In this document: one piece after another, positions 15,597 to 23,310 of the stretch
Layout of the letters: each line of letters starts with the position of its first letter
Numbering within the stretch: position 1 is the first letter of the stretch
Assembly (NCBI GenBank): GCA_003220535.1
Contig: QHSU01000096.1
Span: 1 to 64,000, forward strand
Source: Candidatus Rokuibacteriota bacterium
GTDB lineage: Bacteria > Methylomirabilota > Methylomirabilia > Rokubacteriales > CSP1-6
Length of the DNA stretch: 64,000 nucleotides
Direction of reading: 5' to 3'
Position numbers and translations under genes: made by a program
The notes under the pieces: model-generated
What the model was told of the DNA's origin: nothing
Seen by the model: only the letters and a program-made list of their open reading frames with translations
The model's database searches: none

Positions 15597-16016
15597 CGCC
15601 GCTCGGGTCGCTATTCTAAGCTGCCGGTCCGACGGCACGTTCGAATTCCACGAGGGTGGTGGTCGGAGCGGCCGGCTTGTGGCTGGTGGCGTTCATGACC
15701 TGACTCCCGGCGCCCGCATAAGCCTCAACACGCCCTACCAGGGCGTGTTGCTCACAAACGGGCAGGTTTTCTACCGACGCCTCGACAAGCTGGGCTCGCC
15801 CGTTCCGGTCTTGACCGAGGTCTACTATGTCCAAAGCCAGGTCAACCAGGACACGAAGCAGATGAGCAATACGTTGATCCGGCGCGGCAAGGGCAAGGAG
15901 TGGCATGGGCCGGACCGGATGATCCTCAACGGGCCCACATCGTCCTGGTCGAGCCCGTGCGCACGGACTCGGTTGTCGCCAAGCTCATAGAAGAACTGAG
16001 GAAACAGCCCCAGTAA
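15597..16016 (+). pseudogene. frameshifted conserved hypothetical protein (YQGVLL family)
   Basis: The frame reads TPYQGVLLTNGQVFYRRLDK, then VLTEVYYVQSQVN, then RGKGKEWHGPDRMILN. It continues only if one base is added near 15930, giving AHIVLVEPVRTDSVVAKLIE, then ELRKQPQ and TAA 16014. Proteins of this kind, which I recall from related soil genomes, have an N-terminal membrane helix that is missing here. A small GK insertion also breaks the usual RRGKEWH. The C-terminus is well kept, so a single sequencing or assembly error could also explain the frameshift, but not the lost N-terminus. Confidence 0.65.
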
Positions 16017-17081
16017 CAACCTTTCAGCCACCCGCTCACGGACGGGCGCGGTACGGTCACCGACCAACACGGGCGGCGTCCAGTAGAACGGGCGCGCGCG
16101 ATGTCCTTCTGACCGGCCACGGTGAGTTCGCCGGCCGGAGTGCCTCCACACGGCGTAGGGTCGCGACCCTGATGGCGAAAAAGTGGGCGCGACCAGACAC
16201 GGGATTCAGACCGTAACCTCGAACTGGAACGCTAGAGCCCTGTTTGCCGGCAAGTGGTTGCGGGCCCATGAAACCACCGAAGGGAGGCGACACCGAGGCG
16301 CCGAGAATGTCGGTACGATTCCTAGTTTCCCAGAAAATTCCCGCGGTGATTCCCACCTTTATTCCCGGCCCTCTCGACCCTGGCCTCAGTCGCTTACTGT
16401 TTCTTGCGTGTCCGAATGTGTTTGGACTTACCGGGCAACGACGGCGTGCACGAGCGTTAGCAATCGGACGCCGACTGAATGAGCTGTGCGATCGCAAGTC
16501 CCCCTGAATCGAACCGGCGACGGGCCGAGTTTTAGAGAACTTCAAGCTGCGTGTTTTAGTCGTGTGGGTCTGTCGCGGGCCTACTCCTCTGCAACTGCTG
16601 AAGCGTGTTGGCGAAAACGCGATCGCGACTAAAACACGGGTTCGGAATCCCGTTGGGGCCACCACTCGAAACACCTCCGAAACTCCCGTCACTTCCGCGC
16701 GTTCACGCGCATTTCCCGCGTCGCTCGCTCACCGCGTTGAAATGGGCAGAAGCGGACCAAAAGTGCCTGAAACGGAGATCCCCTGGCACCGGAATGGCAC
16801 CCGGGTCCGTTTGTGGATACGTCTGCACTGCGCCCGCAGCCGCGCCGACGATCGCGTCCCGATGACCGCAGTCGGCTGGCACGCCACGAGCCTTGAAGTG
16901 GATGGTGGCCGCGATGAAGCGGACTCCACGTGATGCGGCGAGGCGTCTCGCGAACCTCGCGGGGGACGGCCAGCGGGGCCGCGCCCCGCGGCTACTCGGA
17001 CAGCGCTCGTGCGATGCCGTGCTAGTGCGCGTCGTAGCGGTCGGCTAGACTCCACGGCAGCCATCCTCCACCGAGGTGCCC
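16017..17081. other. long intergenic region carrying hairpin element copy 2
   Basis: No convincing gene is present on either strand; the minus frame at 16057-16692 runs through the repeat and is spurious. The dispersed element lies at about 16530-16664. The promoter of the substrate-binding protein gene at 17082 probably lies at the right end, which has GAGGTG just before the start. Confidence 0.5.
16530..16664 (+). repeat. dispersed hairpin element with tRNA-T-arm-like 3' end, copy 2
   Basis: The left arm GCGTGTTTTAGTCGTG (16549-16564) pairs with CGCGACTAAAACACG (16624-16638), a near-perfect stem around a variable loop that again contains TTGGCGAAAACGCG. The 3' end reads CGGGTTCGGAATCCC then GTTGGGGCCACCA (to 16664). 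One extra G in the T-loop compared with copy 1 would spoil a true T-arm. Confidence 0.62.
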
Positions 17082-18062
17082 ATGCGGCGGATCGGGCTCG
17101 CGGTCATCCTGATTTTCAGCGTTGTTGCGCTGTCCGCGGCCAACGCTCAGCCGCAGTCCGGAAAAGTCTACCGGATCGGATTGTTGGGCGCGCATTCCCA
17201 TTCCGTTCACGCGAAAGGGGTGGAAGCACTGCGGGCGGGTCTGGGTGATCTGGGCTACGTGGAGAGCAAGAACATCGTCATCGAGTCCAGATGGGCCGAG
17301 GGGAAATATGATCGGCTCCCCGACTTGGTGGCCGAACTGGTTGCGCTCAAGGTCGATGTGATCGTGACAACCGGAGGTACACCGCCCGCCCTCGCCGCCA
17401 AACAAGCAACGACGACGATCCCCATTGTCACGACGGGCGTCGGCGACGCTGTTGGCACGGGCATCGTCGCCAGCCTCGCGCGGCCGGGCGGCAACATCAC
17501 TGGATTGACCGATTCTGTCCCGGAACTCGCGGCGAAACGGCTGGAGTTGCTCAAACTGGCCGCGCCCCGCGCTGGGCGCGTCGCCGTCCTCGTCAATCCG
17601 GTCAATCGTACACAGACGGGGCTCGGACTCCTGGAGAGTACAGCCAGATCATTGAAGCTCGAGCTTCAAAGAGTGGAGATACGAAGACCAGACGAACTCG
17701 AGCGAGCGTTTTCAAACATGGGCCAGAGTCGCGTTGACGCGGTTCTGGTCTCCCAAGATGCGCTATTCAACGCCAACGTGAGGTTGATTGCGGATCTTGC
17801 GGCAAAGAAGCGCCTGCCTTCGTCCGGGACCAAGGATTTCGCGGAAGCGGGCGGCGTAATCGGCTACGGCTGGGATGTCTCCGACAATAATCGCCGCGCA
17901 GCGCTTTTCGTGGTCAAGATCCTTAGAGGTACGAAGCCTGCCGATCTGCCTGTGGAGCAACCCACCAAGTTCGAGTTGGTCATCAATCTCAAGACCGCGA
18001 AGGCGCTCGGCCTGACAATCCCGCAGACGTTGCTGCTGCGAGCGGACCAAGTCATCCAGTAA
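17082..18062 (+). CDS. ABC transporter substrate-binding protein (PF04392 type)
   Basis: The 326-aa protein starts at ATG 17082, preceded by GAGGTG. A signal peptide (MRRIGLAVILIFSVVALSAA) is followed by the PF04392 fold: YRIGLLG, GLGDLGYVESKNIVIESRWA, DLVAELVALKVDVIVTTGG, TTIPIVTTGVGDAVGTGIVA, SLARPGGNITG and VEQPTKFELVINLKTAKALG. Related proteins bind branched or aromatic ligands for ABC uptake. No permease or ATPase gene is adjacent, which is common for this family. A fragment of a second member begins at the stop codon (TAATG overlap), suggesting a former tandem array. Confidence 0.85.
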   Translation: MRRIGLAVILIFSVVALSAANAQPQSGKVYRIGLLGAHSHSVHAKGVEALRAGLGDLGYVESKNIVIESRWAEGKYDRLPDLVAELVALKVDVIVTTGGTPPALAAKQATTTIPIVTTGVGDAVGTGIVASLARPGGNITGLTDSVPELAAKRLELLKLAAPRAGRVAVLVNPVNRTQTGLGLLESTARSLKLELQRVEIRRPDELERAFSNMGQSRVDAVLVSQDALFNANVRLIADLAAKKRLPSSGTKDFAEAGGVIGYGWDVSDNNRRAALFVVKILRGTKPADLPVEQPTKFELVINLKTAKALGLTIPQTLLLRADQVIQ

Positions 18063-18298
18063 TGAACCGGCGCACGTTCCTCTGCGGGCTGACGCTGGGG
18101 ACACTTGCCACGCCGCTCGCCGCCGAGGGGCAGCGAGCAACGCGATTGCCGCACGTCGGCATTCTTGATCCGAGCACCGAGGCCGCAGATAACGACTCCC
18201 CAATGGGACGTCCCGCGGGCGGAAACAAACGCGATCGAGCGACCTCTATGAGCCGGCCATCTGAGTTTCGGCACGGGCTTCGGGTCGGCGAGCGATAG
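18062..18298 (+). pseudogene. N-terminal fragment of a second PF04392 substrate-binding protein
   Basis: The first 37 residues are a typical start for this family: the twin-Arg-like signal MNRRTFLCGLTLGTLATPLA followed by RLPHVGILDPS. The sequence then loses any resemblance and stops at 78 aa, about a quarter of the normal length of 325. The start codon overlaps the stop of the upstream paralogue. It is likely the truncated second gene of a tandem pair. Confidence 0.75.
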
Positions 18299-18377
18299 AT
18301 CCTTAAGAGGAGCATGCGCGTTGCCTCGCTGAGAACAATGGCCCGCGAACTCACAACTCCCGAGACTGGAGGATGGG

Positions 18378-19265
18378 ATGAACAGAGACAAAAAGCGCAC
18401 GATCACGAAGACTAAGACGGCGGGCCGGCCCAGGACAACCAACGCCAGTTCGGCGAAGTTCGCCCAGGGCGAGCACGTCCGTATTGTGCCGTTGCACTAT
18501 CCGAAGCCTTCTGTCTCAATCGATGAGTTAGGACGTTTGCGAGGCGAGACTGCTGACACCGACCTGTTCGACGGCCAGCCTCATGTTGCGCCCGCAAGCG
18601 CGCACCTAATGTATAACCACGGACCGCTTCTGACTGCTGTTCAAGTATTCACGGTCTTCTGGGGCACGAAGTGGAGCGCGTCCGGCGGCAGCGTGATGAT
18701 CCAGAACCTCAACAAGTTCTTTCAGGCCCTTGTTGTCAGCCCTCTCGTGAATCAGCTCCAAGAATACAGCGTGCGCGGCCAGAACATCGAGCCCGGCTCG
18801 TTCATCGGGACCAAGGTGGTTACCGCTAACGCGCCCGTGGGCAGCGTCGCTGACTCGGCCATCCGCAAGCAGCTCAAGGCATGGATCGCCGCGAAGACGG
18901 TGCCGAAGAACACGAATAACACCTTGTACTTCGTATACCTGGATCCAGGAATCGTCTCGGTTATGGGCGGGAGCAAGTCCTGCCAAAACTACTGCGGTTA
19001 CCACGACGCGATCGGCAGCATCTACTATGCGGTGATGCCGTACCCCACGTGCGCCGGTTGTCTGGGCGGGATGGCCGCGCTCGACGCCCTTACGGGCACT
19101 AGCTCCCACGAATTTTGCGAGGCGATTACCGACCCGGTACCGGGGAAGGGATGGTACGACAATGTCAATGGGGAGATCGGCGACATCTGCGCCTGGAACT
19201 TTAAGAAGGTGGCCGGATACAACGTGCAGATCGAATGGTCGAACGCCCAGAACAGATGCGTGTGA
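18378..19265 (+). CDS. EXORDIUM/PHI-1-like protein with metallopeptidase-like SHEFCEAITDP motif
   Basis: The 295-aa protein has a basic start with no clear signal peptide. The central part resembles EXORDIUM/phosphate-induced-1 proteins (MYNHGPLLTAVQVFTVFWGT, LYFVYLDPG). It is Cys-rich (SCQNYCGYH, YPTCAGCLGG). Residues about 240-280 contain GTSSHEFCEAITDPVPGKGW followed by YDNVNGEIGDIC. The HE pair plus the downstream Glu and Asp recalls a zinc-metallopeptidase motif related to HExxE and ends in a conserved GEIGD-C box. Extracellular action is plausible, since the conserved Cys would form disulfides, but export is not evident. Function is inferred only. Confidence 0.6.
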   Translation: MNRDKKRTITKTKTAGRPRTTNASSAKFAQGEHVRIVPLHYPKPSVSIDELGRLRGETADTDLFDGQPHVAPASAHLMYNHGPLLTAVQVFTVFWGTKWSASGGSVMIQNLNKFFQALVVSPLVNQLQEYSVRGQNIEPGSFIGTKVVTANAPVGSVADSAIRKQLKAWIAAKTVPKNTNNTLYFVYLDPGIVSVMGGSKSCQNYCGYHDAIGSIYYAVMPYPTCAGCLGGMAALDALTGTSSHEFCEAITDPVPGKGWYDNVNGEIGDICAWNFKKVAGYNVQIEWSNAQNRCV

Positions 19266-19834
19266 TAGACGGCTACCGCGCGAGGTTGCGTCTTCTAGCT
19301 CGCGGCTTCCCCTCCCAACGGTGGCGGACCCCACCAAGGTCGGGTAGACGGCGCCCGCCCGCGGCAGCGATCAGCCTGGCCTGCCGACCACGCCACGACG
19401 GGCGGTGGCCTCAAAGCGGGAGGCCAGCGGCGCCGCGCGTAGTGTCGTGGATTGCGGGCTCTCCGATTTGAACCAACGACTCCGATGCGTGCCCTTGTTT
19501 TGAAGGACCGTTTTTCGTGCGTGTTTTAGTCGCGTCGAATTTTCCTGAGTCGAGCGAGACGGAGTCAGTTGAAAAGCTTGGCGAAAACGCAACCAAGACC
19601 AAACACGGGTTCGAGTCCCGAGAAGATGATTTACGGTCTCGGAAGCTATCGTAGATCGATCCAGTGAGTTTCCGGTGCCGTGTAGCATTCAGCATTCTAG
19701 CCCCCCGCAACCGCTGCCACAGATTCGGAAGCGTCAACTTCCGGATCTCTGGCAGATCTCGTCTATATCAGGCTCCGGCAACTCAAGAGAACAGCCATGC
19801 TTGGTCAAAGCGTGGGTTGACATCCAGAGGCGGC
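19266..19834. other. intergenic region carrying hairpin element copy 3
   Basis: No gene is supported. The dispersed hairpin element occupies about 19470-19620. The region lies between the ends of two convergent genes and may contain their terminators, but no GC-hairpin with a T-run was found. Confidence 0.5.
19470..19620 (+). repeat. dispersed hairpin element with tRNA-T-arm-like 3' end, copy 3
   Basis: The left arm GCGTGTTTTAGTCGCG (19519-19534) matches copy 2. The right arm is degraded (AACCAAGACCAAACACG). TTGGCGAAAACGC is kept, and the 3' end is GGGTTCGAGTCCCG without the GTTGGGGCCACCA tail. It starts about 50 bp upstream with GATTTGAACC, an approximate inverse of the T-arm. Confidence 0.55.
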
Positions 19835-21268
19835 TCAGGCGTTCGTCGTCTCGGGCTCGCGCGCTGCCCGCGCAACCGGCAAGCGAATGGCGAAGGTGGC
19901 GCCATGCCCGGGCGTGCTCATCACCGAAATCCGGCCGCCTTGGCGCTCGACCAGAGCACGGCAGATCGCGAGCCCCAGTCCGACGCCCGGCGCGCCCGCC
20001 GCCCTGGGGCCGCTGCCACGATGGAAGCGCTCGAAGATGAGCGGAATCTCCTCCGGCATGACGCCGGGCCCGGTGTCGGAGACCTCCACGACGGCGTCCG
20101 GGCCGTCGACATCGACGTTGATGGAGACCCGGCCGCCGGCGCCACAGAACTTCACGGCGTTGTGCAGGACGTTGCTGACCGCGACGCTGACGACGGTGGG
20201 CGGCGCCGTCACGGACACCGTCGAGCTGGGCTCGAGCACCATTGTGACGTGCGACCGCCGAGCCTCGTCCTCGAGCCGCTGCATCGCCTTCTCGACGATC
20301 GGGGCGAGCGGTGCCGGCTCGGTCGTCGCCTCCCGACCTTCGCCGCTGTCCAGGCGGGCCAGGCTCAGCAGCTCCTCGGTCAGCCACGACAGCCGCTCGA
20401 CCTCCTCCAGACACGAGCGTAGCGACTCCTCGTACTCGGCGATGTCCCGGCGTCGCCGCAGCGTCACCTCCAGTTCGGCGCGCAGGCGCGAGAGCGGGGA
20501 CATCAATTCGTGCGACGCATCGGCCGTGAAGTGCCGCTGGACCTCAAAGCTCTTCTGGATACGCTCGAGCATATCGTTGAGGGTGTCCACCAAGCGCCCG
20601 ATCTCATCCTTCATCCCTGGATGGGGCAAGCGCTCGGCGAGGCTCGATTCGCCGATGCGTCGGGCCTGGGTCACGATGTGATCGATGGGCACCAGCGCCC
20701 GTCGCGCGAGCAGCGCCCCGGTCGCGGCCACCGCGGCCAAGATCGCGAGCGCGATGCCGAGGAACAGCCAGCTGGCGGCACGCATGATGGCCCGGGCGTC
20801 GTCCAGCGAGCCCGCGACCTGCACCGCATAACGGCCGGCACCGACCCGCAACGGCACGGAGATCATACGGATCGGTTCTTCCCCGAAGTCCTCGAGGGTT
20901 TCGTACAGGGGTTCTCCCCCGCGGACGGTCTCGCGGGCCCGGGCCGACAGCGGCAGCTTCGCCGTCCCGAGCGTGGCGCTGCGCGCTAGCGCTTCCCCGT
21001 CGACCGTGACGATCTGGACGAACTTGTCCAGACGCTCGAAGGAGGGCCGGGCGGTTCCGGGGGGCGCTTCGTGGATACGCAACGGCTCGTCCGGCGCCCG
21101 CAGGATGGCCGCGATCTCCCGGTTGGCCAGGGCCAACAAGGCGGAATCGACTTGCTGGCGGACGAGGCGGGCCAGGGCCCAGTTGGAGACGAACGCGGCG
21201 ATGGCCAGGATGAGCGCGACGCACACGAGATGCCACAGCGACAGACGGGTCTTGAAGTCGAGATGCAT
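19835..21268 (-). CDS. sensor histidine kinase of the metal/RND-pump type
   Basis: The 477-aa membrane kinase has two membrane helices (residues about 9-32 and 165-190) enclosing a periplasmic sensor of about 130 residues. A HAMP domain follows (ARRALVPIDHIVTQARRIGE, residues about 188-243). The HisKA domain has His253 in HFTADASHELMSPLSRLRAE. The HATPase has N box VSNVLHNAVKF, G1 DTGPGV, F box FERFHRG and G2 GVGLGLAIC. The architecture matches the CusS/QseC class. The start codon overlaps the stop of the regulator gene (21268), giving coupled translation, and the unit is divergent from an RND efflux operon, which it probably controls. Confidence 0.9.
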   Translation of the reverse strand: MHLDFKTRLSLWHLVCVALILAIAAFVSNWALARLVRQQVDSALLALANREIAAILRAPDEPLRIHEAPPGTARPSFERLDKFVQIVTVDGEALARSATLGTAKLPLSARARETVRGGEPLYETLEDFGEEPIRMISVPLRVGAGRYAVQVAGSLDDARAIMRAASWLFLGIALAILAAVAATGALLARRALVPIDHIVTQARRIGESSLAERLPHPGMKDEIGRLVDTLNDMLERIQKSFEVQRHFTADASHELMSPLSRLRAELEVTLRRRRDIAEYEESLRSCLEEVERLSWLTEELLSLARLDSGEGREATTEPAPLAPIVEKAMQRLEDEARRSHVTMVLEPSSTVSVTAPPTVVSVAVSNVLHNAVKFCGAGGRVSINVDVDGPDAVVEVSDTGPGVMPEEIPLIFERFHRGSGPRAAGAPGVGLGLAICRALVERQGGRISVMSTPGHGATFAIRLPVARAAREPETTNA

Positions 21269-21939
21269 CAGGGTGCCGGGCCCAACCGGTAGCCTCGCCC
21301 CCAGACCGTATGGATCAGTGGCTCCAGGGGCGGACGATCAATCTTCTTTCGCAGGTGGCTCACATGGACGTCCACGAGGTTGTTGACGTCGTCGTCGTCC
21401 CGCCACAGGCGCTCCCCGAGGCTCGCGCGAGTGAGGACTTCTCCCGGCTGGCGCATGAGCACTTCGAGAATTGCATACTCCTTCGGAGTGAGATTTATGG
21501 GCGTGCCGGCGCGGGTCACGACGTGACTGACCGGGTCGAGCGATAGATCGCCGATCGTGAGAACGATCGGTCGCGTGATGGCTGAACGCCGGAGCAGCGC
21601 GTGCAGCCGAGCCAGTAGCTCGGCGAAGGCGAAGGGTTTGGTGAGGTAGTCGTCGGCCCCCACGTTGAGCCCCGTCACCCGGTCATCGAGGCCTTGTCGA
21701 GCCGTCAGCATGAGGATGGGCGTCGAGACTCCACGAGCCCGTAGATCGTGGCAGAACGCGATGCCGTCTCTGCCAGGCAAGAGCCAGTCCAGGACGATGG
21801 CGGCATAATCTGTCGTCGCCGACATCTCGTCGCCTTCTTCGGCTGAATACGCGATGTCGACCAGGAAGCCGGCCTCGTGCAGCCCCTTGCTGACGAGCCG
21901 GGCCGCCTTACGGTCGTCCTCGACGAGCAGGACTCTCAT
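21268..21939 (-). CDS. OmpR/PhoB-family response regulator
   Basis: The 223-aa protein has a receiver domain with acidic pocket ED (residues 8-9), phospho-acceptor Asp51 (LDWLLPGRDG), Thr (LTAR) and Lys (LTKPF). A winged-helix DNA-binding domain follows from about 125, including LTPKEYAILEVLMRQPGEVL and VDVHVSHLRKKI ending TVWGRGYRL. It is the partner of the overlapping kinase. The divergent promoter contains three direct TTCAG repeats spaced 11 bp, fitting the tandem half-sites bound by this family, so control of both itself and the efflux operon is likely. Confidence 0.92.
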   Translation of the reverse strand: MRVLLVEDDRKAARLVSKGLHEAGFLVDIAYSAEEGDEMSATTDYAAIVLDWLLPGRDGIAFCHDLRARGVSTPILMLTARQGLDDRVTGLNVGADDYLTKPFAFAELLARLHALLRRSAITRPIVLTIGDLSLDPVSHVVTRAGTPINLTPKEYAILEVLMRQPGEVLTRASLGERLWRDDDDVNNLVDVHVSHLRKKIDRPPLEPLIHTVWGRGYRLGPAP

Positions 21940-22004
21940 GGTGTCCCGACTCTATCTCAGATGGCTGTCGCGGCAAGGCCATTTCGCGAAGTCCTGAAGA
22001 AAAA

Positions 22005-22031
22005 TTCAGGAATTCTTCAGAGGTCCTTCAG
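22005..22031 (+). promoter_or_regulatory. three direct TTCAG repeats, probable response-regulator binding site
   Basis: TTCAG occurs at 22005-22009, 22016-22020 and 22027-22031, exactly 11 bp apart, one helical turn. They lie between the regulator gene (start 21939) and the adaptor gene (start 22119). OmpR-type regulators bind such direct half-sites as dimers, and three sites suggest cooperative binding. No -35/-10 boxes could be firmly placed. Confidence 0.6.
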
Positions 22032-22118
22032 AACTCGCTCCATATACTTTGGCATACCTGACGTTTCGCGATCGAACTCACGTCGTCTCTCGGGAGGTTC
22101 GTCATTCATCGTCTGAGG

Positions 22119-23306
22119 GTGGTGATCGTGTTGATCTGCGCGTCGACGATGGCCAGCGGCTGCGGTCAATCCGAGAACGCGCGCCCGAGCGCAGAAGAGC
22201 GGGACGCGTCGGTCGTCTCGGCGTCGACACAATCGCAGGGGATGCCCCTCGTCGTCGTGCCGACCGATTCGCCGAGATTCAAGCAGCTTCGTATCGAGCC
22301 CGTGCGTGAGCAAACCTTCCCGACGGATGAAGTGGTGGCCCCTGCGAAGGTCATGATCAATCCGAATAGGATCTCGCGGGTGCTACCGCCGGTTCAGGGC
22401 CGCGTCCTGGTCGTGTCGGTGAAGCTCGGAGACACCGTCGCGGAGGGGCAGCCGCTTGTGACCCTGAACAGTCCCGATGCCGACGCCGCGATCTCCGCCT
22501 ATCTGCAGGCCGATGCGACGCTGCGTCAGGCGAAGGTGACCCTGGCCAAGACCGAGACCGATCTGCAGCGAGCACGCAATCTGCTCCAGTACCAGGCGAT
22601 CTCGGAGAAGGACGTCCTGGCCGCGCAGAACGACTTCGCGGCCGCCCGGGCCGCGCTCGAGAACGCTGAGGCGGCGCGCGCCCAGGCGCTGCGCAAGCTG
22701 ACGTTGCTTGGCCTGACGCCGACGGACCTTCAGCAGGCGGTCGTCGTCCGCGCCCCGATTGCCGGCGTCGTGACGGACATCAGCGTGACGCCGGGTGACT
22801 ACCGGGCCGCCGTCTCGTCCGCCGCGGACGTCACGACCCCACTCATGTCGATCGCTGACCTGAGCACGGTATGGGTCTCGTCGGACGTCCCAGAGCCGTT
22901 CATGCGGTTGATTCACATCGGGGAAGCCGTCGAGATCACCTTCGTCGCCTATCCGGGGGAGAAGTTCACTGGCCGCGTCGCCCGTGTTGGGAGCACCCTC
23001 GATCCGCAGACGCGCACACTCAAGGTCCAAGTGGACCTCCTCAACCCGGCGCGGCGGTTCGTCCCCGAGATGTTCGGCACCATGCGCCATGCCGGACCGG
23101 CGCGGCGGTTCCCGGCGGTCTCGGCCGCCGCGATCGTCCAGGAGTACGGGCGCTCGCAGGTATTCGTGGAGCGCGGGCCTGGCCAATTCGAGCGCCGAGT
23201 GGTTACGACCGGCGTCCGAACGGGGGATGTCGTGGCGATCACGAGCGGTCTGGACATGAAGAGCCGCGTCATCGTCGATGGCGCAATCTTGTTGAGAGGC
23301 CAGTAG
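22119..23306 (+). CDS. RND efflux periplasmic adaptor lipoprotein (CzcB/CusB type)
   Basis: The 395-aa membrane fusion protein starts at GTG 22119. Its lipoprotein signal MVIVLICASTMASGC puts the acylated Cys at residue 15. The order of parts is typical: a barrel-sandwich half (RVLPPVQGRVLVVSVKLGDT), a long alpha-hairpin (about 115-205, AISAYLQADATLRQAKVTLA through ALRKLTLLGL), the second lipoyl half (VVVRAPIAGVVTDISVTPGD), the beta-barrel (VGSTLDPQTRTLKVQVDLLN) and the membrane-proximal domain. It links the permease and outer-membrane factor encoded downstream. Lack of a His/Met-rich N-terminal stretch leaves the metal unspecified. Confidence 0.9.
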   Translation: MVIVLICASTMASGCGQSENARPSAEERDASVVSASTQSQGMPLVVVPTDSPRFKQLRIEPVREQTFPTDEVVAPAKVMINPNRISRVLPPVQGRVLVVSVKLGDTVAEGQPLVTLNSPDADAAISAYLQADATLRQAKVTLAKTETDLQRARNLLQYQAISEKDVLAAQNDFAAARAALENAEAARAQALRKLTLLGLTPTDLQQAVVVRAPIAGVVTDISVTPGDYRAAVSSAADVTTPLMSIADLSTVWVSSDVPEPFMRLIHIGEAVEITFVAYPGEKFTGRVARVGSTLDPQTRTLKVQVDLLNPARRFVPEMFGTMRHAGPARRFPAVSAAAIVQEYGRSQVFVERGPGQFERRVVTTGVRTGDVVAITSGLDMKSRVIVDGAILLRGQ

Positions 23307-23310
23307 GCCG

